From JAVBTR01 sp031556065 (GTDB taxonomy: Bacteria > Bacillota > Clostridia > Christensenellales > Aristaeellaceae), in NCBI GenBank assembly GCA_031556065.1, contig JAVBTR010000069.1, positions 1 through 51,338 on the forward strand: 51,338 nt of DNA. Direction: 5' to 3'. Below, in pieces: positions 41,374 to 51,293 of this stretch. Numbering within the stretch: position 1 is the stretch's first letter; each line of letters begins with the position of its first letter. The notes beneath the pieces are model-generated. The model ran no database searches and was not told the origin of the DNA. It saw only the letters and a program-made list of their open reading frames with translations. The position numbers and the translations under genes were made by a program.

Positions 41374-44037
41374 CTAAACGCTGCCTTCTTTATGATCTCT
41401 CATGCGCAGGAAGATTTTCCGCATTAAATCCACCGGGATAACGCTGGCAGCCAGGGCCAGGATCAAAAGTAAAAGGTTGCCTGGCAAGGGGATGGTGCGG
41501 AATACCGGGCCGCCAATGTAGAGAATAAGAAACTGGGCCAGGGTGATCAGACCCAGGATAATAATAAACAGGCGGTTCTTGCCTAAATGGTGGAAAAGCT
41601 TTACCCGGTGGGTGCGGGCGTTAAAGGCGTTGAAAATAGCCAGGAACATGAACAGGCCGAAAAAGCCTGTGAGCATGGCGATAGGGTCCCTTTCGTAGCG
41701 AAACAGCCCGCGGATAGCAGGGGAACCCAGAAAAAAGGCGGAAACCAGCATGGAATAGCAGCCGGTAAAGAGAATCTGCCCTGCCATATAGCGGTTGAGG
41801 ATGGGCGCGTCCCGCTTTTTGGGTTCTTCCTGCATGTATTCTTCCAAGGGCGGCTCGCCGGAAAAGGCCAGGCCAGCCAAGGTATCCATCACCATGTTCA
41901 CCCATAGCATCTGCAAAACCGTAATGGGGGTTTCAATGCCCAGAAAGGGGCCGATCACCGCCAGGGAAACAGCACAAAGGTTAATGGTTAATTGGAAGAT
42001 AATAAACTTGCGAATGCTTTTAAAAATGGTGCGGCCATAAAGAATGGCTTTGTTGATAGAGGCGAAGTTATCGTCCAGAATGACAATATCGCCGGCTTCC
42101 TTGGCCACCTCGGTGCCGCTGCCCATGGCAAAGCCCACATCGGCCAATTTAAGGGCAGGGGCGTCGTTAATGCCATCCCCTGTCATGCCCACCACCAGAC
42201 CCTTTTCCTGGGCCAAATGAACCAGGCGGGATTTGTCCTGGGGGAGGGCTCTTGCCACCACCCGCAGGTTTTTAAGGATGGACAAAACCTGCTTATCATC
42301 CATTTGGTTCAGTTCCCCGCTGGTGAGGATCAAATCCCCATCGGCTTTTAAAATACTGCATTCCTTGGCTACGGCAGCGGCGGTTTCCCGGCTGTCCCCG
42401 GTGATCATTACCACCTGCACCCCTGCGGCGTGGGCTTTTTCAACCCCTGGCAGGGCTTCCGGGCGAATCTCATCCCGAAGGCCTACAAAGCCCACCAGAC
42501 AGAGGCTTTTCGGCAGGGCGCCCGGTTGGATGGATGCATCCGTCATGGCCAGGGCGATCACGCGGATGGCCTTATCCCCAAGGGCCTTAAGCTTTTTTTC
42601 CAGGGCGGAACGGCGCTTTTCATCCATAGGGGCGGTCTGCCCGTTTTGCTCCATCAGGGTGGTGCAGACGGCTAAAAGCTTATCCGGCGCACCCTTGACC
42701 AAGGTTTTATTCATTTTCCCCGTTACCCGGACAGCGGAAAATTTATTGGCGGGATTAAAGGCAACCATATCGGCAATGTTCAGGCCGCGAAGGGCCACAT
42801 TCATTCCCTGCACCGCCTCCAGCAAAGCCCTGTCGGTGGCGTTGCCCCCAACAGCCTGGCCGTCTTTTGTCATAACAGCACCGTTGTTCATGGTAAGGCC
42901 CATATACACAGGCTCCCACAAGGCGGGCCTTTGTTTAAGTTCGCTTAAGCTGTACTCACTGCCATTGGTATCGATAAAGGAACGGGCTTTGAGCTTGCCC
43001 TGGGTAAGGGTTCCGGTTTTGTCGGTAAAAAGAATATTCAGGCTGCCTGCGGTTTCGATGCCAGTCATCCGCCGAACCAGAACGTTGTCTTTAAGCATCC
43101 GCTTCATATTGGCGGAGAGAACCACGGTAATCATCATGGGCAGGCCTTCCGGCACAGCCATGACAATCACCGTCATAGAAAGCACGGCGCAGTGAATCAG
43201 CTTTTCCACCATGGCACCGCCGTTTTGGATTTCCGCCATGATGCGGATCCCATCAAACCCGTTTGAAATAACCAGATCGTAGAACAGATAAGAAAGGGTA
43301 ACCAAAATGGCGCCGATATAGCCCATCCGGGCAATTAGCCCCGCCAGGTGCTTGAGCCGCACCTGCATGGGGCTTTCTCTTGTTTCCTGCTGCAAATCCA
43401 TGGAAATCCGGCCGTAATAGGTCTGATCTCCCACCTTGGTAACCTGCATAACCCCTTCGCCGCTGGTGATAATCGCCCCGCGAAAGAGCCGGTCCTTGGC
43501 CATAAAATCGTTTTCTTTCCCGAGGATTGGCTGGGGCTGCTTGCGGGCCTCCTTGCTTTCGCCGTTGAGTGCGGATTGATCCGCATCCAAAGCGCCTGAA
43601 ACCATAACCCCATCGGCAGGCACACGATCCCCGGCCTGCAAAAGTATCATGTCTCCCACCACGATTTCGTCGATGGGGATTTCCATAGTGCCCTGACTTC
43701 TTTTGACCCGGCAGGCGATACGGGCCGCATCCTCCTGAAGCTTTAAGAAGGCGGCCTGATTACTGTATTCAGACAGGGTAGAGATTAGCGTCGCGATCAA
43801 TATGGCGATGGCGATGCCAATAGGCTCATACAAGCTAAAGGAGTTGGAAAACAAAAACACCAGGTTAATTCCAAGGGCAAACAAAAGAATGCGGATAATG
43901 GGATCCGCAAAGCTTTCCAAATATTGAATAAAAAAACCCCGCCGCTCCCGTTTGCTCAGGGCATTGGAACCATAACTTTTTCTGGCAAGCTCCACCTGCG
44001 CGGGCGTGAGCCCTGCGTTTTTAGATCCTATGTGCAT
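41374..44037 (-). CDS. Cation-transporting P-type ATPase (Ca2+ type, P2)
   Basis: About 887 residues from the ATG at 44037 (GGGAGGG 9 bp ahead); an upstream frame to 44160 is not translated sense. N-terminal cation ATPase domain, actuator motif LNGESKEARK, PEGLPM in helix 4, the phosphorylation site DKTGTLTQ (about 329), and the hinge MTGDGINDAPALKLADVGFAMG. About ten transmembrane helices, with six after the hinge. The PEGLPM motif points to Ca2+, as in SERCA/PMCA-like bacterial pumps such as YloB. It has no regulator nearby and no separate metal-binding tail. Confidence 0.93.
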   Translation of the reverse strand: MHIGSKNAGLTPAQVELARKSYGSNALSKRERRGFFIQYLESFADPIIRILLFALGINLVFLFSNSFSLYEPIGIAIAILIATLISTLSEYSNQAAFLKLQEDAARIACRVKRSQGTMEIPIDEIVVGDMILLQAGDRVPADGVMVSGALDADQSALNGESKEARKQPQPILGKENDFMAKDRLFRGAIITSGEGVMQVTKVGDQTYYGRISMDLQQETRESPMQVRLKHLAGLIARMGYIGAILVTLSYLFYDLVISNGFDGIRIMAEIQNGGAMVEKLIHCAVLSMTVIVMAVPEGLPMMITVVLSANMKRMLKDNVLVRRMTGIETAGSLNILFTDKTGTLTQGKLKARSFIDTNGSEYSLSELKQRPALWEPVYMGLTMNNGAVMTKDGQAVGGNATDRALLEAVQGMNVALRGLNIADMVAFNPANKFSAVRVTGKMNKTLVKGAPDKLLAVCTTLMEQNGQTAPMDEKRRSALEKKLKALGDKAIRVIALAMTDASIQPGALPKSLCLVGFVGLRDEIRPEALPGVEKAHAAGVQVVMITGDSRETAAAVAKECSILKADGDLILTSGELNQMDDKQVLSILKNLRVVARALPQDKSRLVHLAQEKGLVVGMTGDGINDAPALKLADVGFAMGSGTEVAKEAGDIVILDDNFASINKAILYGRTIFKSIRKFIIFQLTINLCAVSLAVIGPFLGIETPITVLQMLWVNMVMDTLAGLAFSGEPPLEEYMQEEPKKRDAPILNRYMAGQILFTGCYSMLVSAFFLGSPAIRGLFRYERDPIAMLTGFFGLFMFLAIFNAFNARTHRVKLFHHLGKNRLFIIILGLITLAQFLILYIGGPVFRTIPLPGNLLLLILALAASVIPVDLMRKIFLRMRDHKEGSV

Positions 44038-44192
44038 ACTGTGAATCCCTCCCGAACAAAGGGTATGAAAAAATTGCTTGTAATAGCACTTGCGATTTCC
44101 CATACAAGTTTTCTTTTTGACAGGGCGCGGGAACGTTTTTGCTTTTTTCGCATAAAGCATTCAAAAATAAGGGTTTGCTTTAAAAGTGATCG

Positions 44193-44221
44193 TTGCATTT
44201 GATGAAAGCAAGCGATATATT
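44193..44221 (+). promoter_or_regulatory. Promoter of the amidohydrolase/ABC operon
   Basis: TTGCAT at 44193-44198, a 17-bp spacer and TATATT at 44216-44221, 47 bp ahead of the start. The spacer between it and the ATPase gene (44041-44190) holds nothing else that I can identify. Confidence 0.6.
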
Positions 44222-44268
44222 AAAGCCACAGGATACTTATCCAAAATAAATAAAGGAGGCAAGTCAGC

Positions 44269-45414
44269 ATGTCTCAGCCGCAAATTGTCAACCGTTTTGA
44301 CACCGTTGATATGCATGTCCATAACGGGCTTCACGCTAAGGGGCCGGAGGACATTCCCGGCATCCTCCAAAGCTTCGGGCTTTTACTCGAAAAAACCGGC
44401 GCGAAAACCTTCGCCTCAATGAGCGTTACCCAAATAAGCCCGGAAAGTGATGCACAGCTTTGCTCCAATGCCTTGTCCATGGTCATAAAGGCACTGTATC
44501 CAACCACCTACGCCTATGGCTCCCTGGAATACTTCTATCAGCCCAATGCGGATGAGCCGCGAAACCTGGTATCCCAAGCACGAGAATTCATGCGGCTGGG
44601 TTTTGAGGGTATTAAAATGATCGAAGGGAATCCGAACTTTCGCAAAAGCATTGCATTGGCAACGGATTCACCGCTGTATGAGCCCTACTTTACCTACGTG
44701 GAGGAAAACGAGATTCCCCTGGTGTGGCATATCGCTGATCCGCCCCATTACTGGCGCTATGAAACCTGCCCCGAGCGGGTGCAGCAGCATTTGAGCGGCT
44801 ATTGGGACGGCAGCTATGTTCCTTATGAAGAATTCTACCGTGAGGCCCTCGCCGTTTTAGAGCGCCACCCTTATTTGTACGCCACCTTTGCGCATTTTGC
44901 CTTTCTGTCGGCGGATTTGGACAGGCTCTCGGCCATCCTGGACAAATACCCGAATGTCTGCGTGGATTTAACGCCCGGCAGCGAGATGTTTGTTAACTTT
45001 GCTAAGAACCGGGAGGAAGCCCGCGCGTTTTTCTATCGTTATCATAGGAGGATCCTCTTTGGCACGGATAACTATATCGATGCGGACCCCGCCCAGTGCG
45101 TGCCCCATGACCTGATGCGCTACGGACTGACCCAAAAGGCCCTGGAAAGTAACGAGTCCTATACCGGCCTTTGGGATACCCCCTGCCATGGGCTTAATCT
45201 GGACGATTATGTTTTAAAAGATATCTACGCTGGCAATTTCTACCGGCACAACCCGGCCCTGCCCAAGCGCCTGGATGTGGAACGCGCCATTGCCTATTGC
45301 GATGATTTGATGCGCCGCATCCAGCTTACCCCCATGAAAAAACCGGGCTGCGCCTATGACATGGTTGCCGTTTGCCGGCAAAGCCTCATCAGTGCAAAGG
45401 CGAAAGAGGAGTGA
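44269..45414 (+). CDS. Amidohydrolase family protein (amidohydrolase_2 type)
   Basis: 381 residues, ATG 9 bp after AAAGGAGG. A TIM-barrel metal-dependent hydrolase or decarboxylase: DMHVHNG near residue 15 gives the HxH pair, WHIADPPHYW (about 153) the middle His, YATFAHFAF (about 204) the next His, and LFGTDNYID (about 263) the Asp. It lacks the Lys-carboxylate region of dihydroorotases. It heads the operon with a sugar-type ABC importer, so it probably acts on the imported compound, perhaps a lactone or an aromatic/sugar acid. Confidence 0.85.
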   Translation: MSQPQIVNRFDTVDMHVHNGLHAKGPEDIPGILQSFGLLLEKTGAKTFASMSVTQISPESDAQLCSNALSMVIKALYPTTYAYGSLEYFYQPNADEPRNLVSQAREFMRLGFEGIKMIEGNPNFRKSIALATDSPLYEPYFTYVEENEIPLVWHIADPPHYWRYETCPERVQQHLSGYWDGSYVPYEEFYREALAVLERHPYLYATFAHFAFLSADLDRLSAILDKYPNVCVDLTPGSEMFVNFAKNREEARAFFYRYHRRILFGTDNYIDADPAQCVPHDLMRYGLTQKALESNESYTGLWDTPCHGLNLDDYVLKDIYAGNFYRHNPALPKRLDVERAIAYCDDLMRRIQLTPMKKPGCAYDMVAVCRQSLISAKAKEE

Positions 45415-45421
45415 ATCCTTT

Positions 45422-46345
45422 GTGAAAGCAAATGTGCGCTCAGGCAAATTAAAGCGCGGCTATTGGCGAAAAGCCTATCAGCTCTACGCCATGCTGCTGT
45501 TACCGGTTGTTTTCTTTCTCGTATTCAAATATTACCCCATTTACTACGCGCAGGTTGCGTTTCGGGACTATAACATCTTTATCCCCATCAGCCAAAGCCC
45601 CTGGAACGATTTGGCCTATTTCAAAGAGGCCTTTATGCAGCCTCAGTTCCTGCGTGCGCTTTCAAACACCTTGGTGCTCAATGGCCTGGATCTCATCTTT
45701 AATTTTCCCTTTCAAATTGTTCTGGCTCTTTTAATTAACGAGGTGGCCTTCAAACGGCTAAAAAAACTCACCCAAAGCGTCATCTATTTCCCCTATTTCC
45801 TGTCCTGGGTGATTATTGCGGGCCTTGTGCTACAACTGTTCAGCACAAGGGGCATCGTTAACGCCGCGCTTCAGGCCCTTTCGATCCCACCCGTTCCTTT
45901 TTTGAAGGAACCTAACAGCTGGATGGTAATGTACATTGCCACAGGAGCCTGGCAAAGTGCCGGGTACGGCACCATCATTTACCTGGCGGCCATGTCTGGC
46001 ATTGATCCGACCCTCTACGAAGCGGGCTATGTGGATGGCATCGGGCGGCTGCAAAAAATCCGCTACATCACGCTGCCCTCGATTAAAAGCACCATCGTGA
46101 TGATGCTCATATTGCAATCGGGCCGCCTGATCTCTATCTCCTTTGACAGGCCCTATATGATGGGTAACGCCCTGGTGATGAATGTTTCGGACGTCATCAG
46201 CACCTATGTGCACCGGTTTGGCCTGCAAGGTGGCCGCTTCGGCTACACCACCGCAATTGGCCTTTTCCAGTCCCTGGCCTCCTTTTTAATCTTGTTTACG
46301 GTTAACAAGCTGGCTAAAAAAATAGGGGAGGAAGGGATTATGTGA
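45422..46345 (+). CDS. ABC transporter permease, LplB/sugar family
   Basis: About 307 residues from a GTG at 45422, about 10 bp after GAGGAG and 7 bp after the amidohydrolase stop. Six transmembrane helices; the first follows a short cytosolic start (AYQLYAMLLLPVVFFLVFKYYP). The EAA loop EAGYVDGIGRLQKIRYITLP (about residues 203-222) docks an ATPase. It resembles permeases for oligosaccharides and glycosylated compounds (LplB, YteP). It pairs with the next permease. Confidence 0.92.
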   Translation: MKANVRSGKLKRGYWRKAYQLYAMLLLPVVFFLVFKYYPIYYAQVAFRDYNIFIPISQSPWNDLAYFKEAFMQPQFLRALSNTLVLNGLDLIFNFPFQIVLALLINEVAFKRLKKLTQSVIYFPYFLSWVIIAGLVLQLFSTRGIVNAALQALSIPPVPFLKEPNSWMVMYIATGAWQSAGYGTIIYLAAMSGIDPTLYEAGYVDGIGRLQKIRYITLPSIKSTIVMMLILQSGRLISISFDRPYMMGNALVMNVSDVISTYVHRFGLQGGRFGYTTAIGLFQSLASFLILFTVNKLAKKIGEEGIM

Positions 46346-47226
46346 TGATTCACCGCAGGAAAGCCCGCAGGCCCGATGGCTTTCAAATCATGCTGGCATT
46401 AATTTGCCTTGTGATAATCTTCATTACCCTTTTGCCCTTTGCCCATGTGATTGCCATCTCTTTAAGCAGCGCTGAAAGCATTTTGAGGGGCGAAATCAAC
46501 CTATGGCCAAAGGGCGTGAACCTCCAGGCCTACCGCCAGGTGTTGAGTTCCGGCGCGTTCATGCGCAGTTTTTTCTACACGATTGGGTTAACGGCGCTCT
46601 ATGTCGTTATTGCCATGATGTTGACCACCCTTTGCGCTTACCCCTTATCCAAGCCCTGGCTCAAAGGCCGCGGCGTGATCATGACCGCCATCGCTTTTGT
46701 GATGTATTTTGACGCGGGCATCATTCCTAATTACCTCGTTATCAAAAACCTGGGCCTTATCAATACCCTTTGGGCCCTTGTGCTGCCCATCGGCATGAGT
46801 GCGTTTAACATGGTCATTATGAAAAACTTTTTTGCCTCGCTGGATGCGAACATCTTCGAGGCCGCAGCCATCGATGGCTGCAATGAATGGCGTACGCTCA
46901 CGCTAATTGTGCTGCCCCTGTCCAAAGCGGTGCTGGCCACCTTAGTGCTGTTTTATGCCGTAACACGCTGGAACAGCGTGACCGACGCCATCTTCTACAT
47001 TACCACCCCTTCGCTTAACCCACTCCAGGCAGTATTAAAGGAAATTATCCTTTCCGAGTCCGCGGCGCAAATGGATGTTGGCCAAACCTATGCCAATAAA
47101 CAAACGATAACTGAAAGCGTCCGGGCGGCCAGTGTGGTGCTGGCCATGCTGCCCATTCTATGCCTCTATCCCCTGGCGCAGCGGTATTTTATCACCGGCA
47201 TCATGTTGGGTTCAGTCAAGGGCTAA
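46345..47226 (+). CDS. ABC transporter permease, LplC/YtcP family
   Basis: About 293 residues from the ATG overlapping the upstream stop by one base (TGATG). Six transmembrane helices and the EAA loop EAAAIDGCNEWRTLTLIVLP near residue 172. The length and the ending SVKG are typical of the second sugar permease. With its neighbour it should make the membrane channel of an importer. There is no ATPase gene in the operon; a shared MsmK/UgpC-like ATPase elsewhere is inferred. Confidence 0.92.
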   Translation: MIHRRKARRPDGFQIMLALICLVIIFITLLPFAHVIAISLSSAESILRGEINLWPKGVNLQAYRQVLSSGAFMRSFFYTIGLTALYVVIAMMLTTLCAYPLSKPWLKGRGVIMTAIAFVMYFDAGIIPNYLVIKNLGLINTLWALVLPIGMSAFNMVIMKNFFASLDANIFEAAAIDGCNEWRTLTLIVLPLSKAVLATLVLFYAVTRWNSVTDAIFYITTPSLNPLQAVLKEIILSESAAQMDVGQTYANKQTITESVRAASVVLAMLPILCLYPLAQRYFITGIMLGSVKG

Positions 47227-47294
47227 ATCACTTCGGTTACTGCGGCATTTGCCGTAAAATAAAAGTTAATCAGATAGAAAGGATGCTGACAAAA

Positions 47295-48848
47295 ATGACA
47301 AGCATGAAACGGTTCCTCGGTTTGCTGGTTGCCCTCGTCCTCGTATCATGCCCCTTCCTCCTGGCGGGTGCCGCAGAGGCTCCCCCCGCCAAACTCACCG
47401 TTGAGGTCTTTGACCGTAGCGATGTACCCAGCCCCTACACCATTGAAAACAACCCCCTGGCCCAATACATCATTGCAAGGGTGAAGGAAGATTTAAATAT
47501 CGAACTCACCTTTATGCCTGTGCCCCGATCGGAAGAGGTCAGCAAGCTCAATGTGATGATGGTTGGAGGGCCTGCGCCGGACATCGTTTTTACCTACGAT
47601 ACGGGGCTATTGGCGGACTATGCCTTAAAAGGCGGCCTGACGGATTTAACGCCCTATGTAGAGGAGCATGGCCAGAATATACTAAAGGCCTTGGGTGAAG
47701 AGGTAAGCTATTGCATGATGTATGACAAGCTCTATACCGTCAGGGGTGTTGGCAACATCGGCAATTTCTCCCAGGGTAAGCATATTAGCTGGCTGCGCAC
47801 GGATTTGCTTGAAAAGCACCAGATCGCCATGCCCAAAAACCTGCCCGAGCTTTACGCTGCGATGAAAATCATTAAGGAAAAAGAGCCGGACGTGATTCCT
47901 TTTGCCATGGCCACCACCACCAATGAGCGGTATTACGAGAATATGGTGCTTAGTTTCGCCGATTATAAAGACGAGGCAGAGGCCTTCGCCTACAATACCG
48001 ATAACATCCGCCTGGTATCCCCCGGCGTAAAGGAAGGCTACCGTGAGCTGAACAAATGGTACAACGAAGGCCTGGTCAGCGTGGATTTTGCCATTGATTC
48101 AAACGCTACCCAGTTCAAATCGGACGTGGCTAACGGCAAGGCCTTCGCCTTTGTGGAGGATCAGATCGTCCAGGAATGGATGATGACCGCCATGCTTGAC
48201 AACCCGGATATCACCTACACGCCGACAAACTATTTCCTGAATAAGGACGGCCAATACCGCTATAACAAGTATCTGTCTGTTGGCATCAGTATTGCCGTGC
48301 CCAAGGCCAACGAAGCAAACGCTGCCACCGCCATACGCTATCTGGATTGGATGATCCAAGAAAAGAATATGCTGGATGTACGCGGTGGCTTTGGCCTTGG
48401 CCTAAGCGAATACGATGCAAGCGGCGAATTGCGCTTCCTGGATGACGTGGCCATGCGGGAAAAAGGCGTATCCCCCACCATGCTGGGCGATTTCGGCCTC
48501 ATGGCCATGGGCGCGGCGCGGCTTTATGATGATCCTACTCAACAGGTGGCCATGAGCATCCTGAAATACTCAGGCGAAAAGCGGGATTTCACCCCCCTTC
48601 TGGAGGCCTACCTTGCCGCCGCCGATGAAGGAACCTACTACCTGGAAGGCTACATGTCCACCCCCAGTGCCGCCCAAATGCAGTATGGTTCAAACCTCCG
48701 CACCATGATTCAGAACATGGCGGCCCGGCTCATCTCCGTTCCGGCCGATCAGTTTGATGCTCTTTGGGATAGCGAGTATGCGTCCCTGGTTGCTGCCGGG
48801 CTTAACGATGTGGTGAAAGAACGCACCGAGTATTTTAAAGCCCAATAG
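47295..48848 (+). CDS. Solute-binding lipoprotein of the sugar-type ABC importer
   Basis: About 517 residues from the ATG at 47295 (AAAGGA 11 bp ahead). The N-terminus has a hydrophobic core with the lipobox LVSC at about residues 16-19, so it is probably a lipoprotein. The mature part fits family 1 extracellular binding proteins, with IIARVKEDLNIELTF and PAPDIVFTYD in the first lobe, and NKDGQYRYNKYLSVGISIAVPKANE near the hinge. Large binding proteins of this size accompany LplB/LplC permeases. The substrate may be a glycan or a glycosylated aromatic; this is not known. Confidence 0.9.
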   Translation: MTSMKRFLGLLVALVLVSCPFLLAGAAEAPPAKLTVEVFDRSDVPSPYTIENNPLAQYIIARVKEDLNIELTFMPVPRSEEVSKLNVMMVGGPAPDIVFTYDTGLLADYALKGGLTDLTPYVEEHGQNILKALGEEVSYCMMYDKLYTVRGVGNIGNFSQGKHISWLRTDLLEKHQIAMPKNLPELYAAMKIIKEKEPDVIPFAMATTTNERYYENMVLSFADYKDEAEAFAYNTDNIRLVSPGVKEGYRELNKWYNEGLVSVDFAIDSNATQFKSDVANGKAFAFVEDQIVQEWMMTAMLDNPDITYTPTNYFLNKDGQYRYNKYLSVGISIAVPKANEANAATAIRYLDWMIQEKNMLDVRGGFGLGLSEYDASGELRFLDDVAMREKGVSPTMLGDFGLMAMGAARLYDDPTQQVAMSILKYSGEKRDFTPLLEAYLAAADEGTYYLEGYMSTPSAAQMQYGSNLRTMIQNMAARLISVPADQFDALWDSEYASLVAAGLNDVVKERTEYFKAQ

Positions 48849-48863
48849 ATACAAATTGACCAT

Positions 48864-48928
48864 GGGGCTATCGCAATAAAGGGGAAAGGGACAGCGTCCC
48901 AGGGTTCCTTCTTTATTATGACAGCCCC
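48864..48928 (+). other. Long imperfect hairpin between the binding protein and regulator genes
   Basis: GGGGCTATCGCAATAAAG at 48864-48881 pairs with CTTTATTATGACAGCCCC at 48911-48928, with 15 of 18 matching. No T run follows. It may be a partial terminator or mRNA stabiliser that makes more binding protein than regulator. Confidence 0.6.
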
Positions 48929-48962
48929 TATGGCATATAAAAGCGGATAAAGAGGTGGGCGT

Positions 48963-51293
48963 ATGCGCCGTATTCACCTGGTCTTCAACGAAACCGGATG
49001 GCCGCTGTTTGTGAGGTTTTTTCTCATCTGTGCGTCCATGATTCTTGTTTTGCTGCTTGTGATGAGCCTGGTTATCAATTTCAGCGTTATTAATCAAGCG
49101 GAAAAAGAGATTGGGGAAGCGGCCATCAATAGCCTGAAACTCATTTCGGATATGGATAAAATCATCGCCAATAACGTGCGCGAAATCGCGCTTATGCTGG
49201 CTTCCGATGGGAATCTGAATGCGCTTTATCGCGGTATTACTTCCAGCTATGATAAAATCACGCCGCCGGAGCACCAAAACATTCTTAAAATTCGCAGCCA
49301 GCTGGTTAATGTCATATTGGGCAATGAGCTGATTAGCTCCATTTATATCTATCTTAAGGATCCCTCGCTCCTGATCACTTCCAATGATCGGGTATTTAAC
49401 TTCGATGATTATTTTGATTTAAACTGGTGGCATAGCTATGAAAAAAACACCCAGCCTGGCGTGATCGCCGTATGGCTGGATACCCGCAAGGCCTATGATG
49501 AAGATTATTCATTGCGCTTTCCCGGCGAATACGCCTTTTCATATCCCAGCGATTATGTGATGACTTATGTATTCCCTCTTGCCATCAATACAACGCCGAT
49601 TGAAGGCCATATCGTTATCAATGTGAGCGAACGCCAGTATTCGCGGCTGATGAACGCACGCTCCGAATCCAACGTTTTATGGGAGGTGGATGAAAACGGC
49701 ATAATTCTAAGCCATCCCAACCAGGCGCTCATCGGTGTGGATACGTCTCAAAGCGCCGCCTTTAGCCAAGCCATTTCCCTAAGCGCGCAATGGGGATGGT
49801 TTATAGAAAGCACCCAGGAAGGCCGCATGATGTACGCTTATTCCCATAAAACCAACGGCCATTTTTTGATTTATGAGCATTCCCTTGCGGGCCTCTCCAG
49901 CCGCACCATGACGCCGCGCCTATTGATGATTGGTGCACTTGTTGGCACGGGGCTTTCGGCGCTGGCCGCCATCTTCGTCGCCTTTAAAAAACAGCTCATT
50001 CCCGTTCGGCGCTTAGTGGGCAAAATCCAGCCTTACAGCGATAATGTTCCGAAGGAATGGCGGAATGAATTTTCAATGCTCGATGCGGGCTTTACATCCC
50101 TTTTAAACGCCAAGCACCGGCTTGAAAACGATGTGAAAAACCTTAAAGCCACGGAACTTCGCAGCGCTCTGCTGGCGCTTTCCCAAGGTACAGGCACGGA
50201 AATCGCAAGCCAGTATTTTCCCCATGCGCATTTCCTATGCGTTGTGCTTTGCCCCGATGGCTTGGATGCAATCACTCTTCCCCAGGCCGAAATAAGCGAG
50301 GCCGCTTCGCTCATCATCCGCACAGGCGAGGAACGCTTTACAGGCAACCACACCCTGTGCTATGGCCTTTCCACGCCCAACCAGCAAATCACCTTTTTTT
50401 TCAATACCGCCTATAGATTAAATGAGGCGCTCAACCTGACGCTCAACCTCAATTTACTAAGTGAGATGGCTCAAGGCTTGCTTCATACGACCCTATCCAT
50501 CGGGGTAGGGTCTTTCCAGAACGACCAGGAAGGGATTTTTCTATCCTACCAAGATGCGCTTTCAGCATTGGAGCACCGGTTTTTGCAGGGTCTTGGCCAG
50601 GTGTTTTACAGTGATGCTCACCAGGAAACCCCTGCCTACTATAAATACCCCTATGCGTTATCTGAAAACTTGTCTTGCTGCCTAAAAAACAACGCCATAC
50701 TGGAAACGGAGGCTGTTATTCGGGAGGTTTTCCAATATATCCGTAAGGCTGTTGGCATCACCTATTTTAACGCCCAGGTTATTCTGGTTAAAATCGCCGC
50801 CGATATCATGGATACGCTGATCGAGCGCAACATCCGTCCCGCCGATGTTTTCCCGGATGGCGGGGATATTTCCCGGCAGATCGCACGCCTTAAAACTCTG
50901 GACGAGGCGGAAGCCTGGTTCCTATCCCTAACAGCGCAGGCCGTTGCCTGCCTTAATAATAACGAAAGCGACGAATGTTGCGTTGCCGCGCGCGTGTTAG
51001 CCTATCTGGAAGAAAACTATTGGCGCGATCAGGATATCAAAACCATCGCTATGGTGCTGAGGATCAGCTATGAACGGCTGCGTGCTATTATCTATAATAA
51101 GTCCGGATGTACTGTGATCCGCTACGTGAACCAGCTTAGAATCAAAAAGGCGAAGGAGCTTCTTATCCACACGGATTTAACTCTGCTTCAGATTGCTGAA
51201 CAGGTAGGCTACCAAAACGAGCAGAGCCTCAGCCGGTTTTTCAAAAAATTTGAAGGGATTCCGCCAGGCAAATTCCGCATGAACAAACAATGA
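48963..51293 (+). CDS. Two-TM sensor with AraC-type DNA-binding domain
   Basis: 776 residues, ATG 8 bp after GAGGTG. A first transmembrane helix (about 18-42, FFLICASMILVLLLVMSLVI) and a second one (about 322-343) enclose a ~280-residue external sensor, possibly Cache-like (LLITSNDRVFNFDDYFDLNWW). After a HAMP-like and cytosolic linker comes the AraC domain at about 675-776 (IKTIAMVLRISYERLRAIIYNK and LLQIAEQVGYQNEQSLSRFFKKFEGIPPGKFR). It probably senses the substrate outside and switches on the operon at 44269-48848. Confidence 0.92.
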   Translation: MRRIHLVFNETGWPLFVRFFLICASMILVLLLVMSLVINFSVINQAEKEIGEAAINSLKLISDMDKIIANNVREIALMLASDGNLNALYRGITSSYDKITPPEHQNILKIRSQLVNVILGNELISSIYIYLKDPSLLITSNDRVFNFDDYFDLNWWHSYEKNTQPGVIAVWLDTRKAYDEDYSLRFPGEYAFSYPSDYVMTYVFPLAINTTPIEGHIVINVSERQYSRLMNARSESNVLWEVDENGIILSHPNQALIGVDTSQSAAFSQAISLSAQWGWFIESTQEGRMMYAYSHKTNGHFLIYEHSLAGLSSRTMTPRLLMIGALVGTGLSALAAIFVAFKKQLIPVRRLVGKIQPYSDNVPKEWRNEFSMLDAGFTSLLNAKHRLENDVKNLKATELRSALLALSQGTGTEIASQYFPHAHFLCVVLCPDGLDAITLPQAEISEAASLIIRTGEERFTGNHTLCYGLSTPNQQITFFFNTAYRLNEALNLTLNLNLLSEMAQGLLHTTLSIGVGSFQNDQEGIFLSYQDALSALEHRFLQGLGQVFYSDAHQETPAYYKYPYALSENLSCCLKNNAILETEAVIREVFQYIRKAVGITYFNAQVILVKIAADIMDTLIERNIRPADVFPDGGDISRQIARLKTLDEAEAWFLSLTAQAVACLNNNESDECCVAARVLAYLEENYWRDQDIKTIAMVLRISYERLRAIIYNKSGCTVIRYVNQLRIKKAKELLIHTDLTLLQIAEQVGYQNEQSLSRFFKKFEGIPPGKFRMNKQ

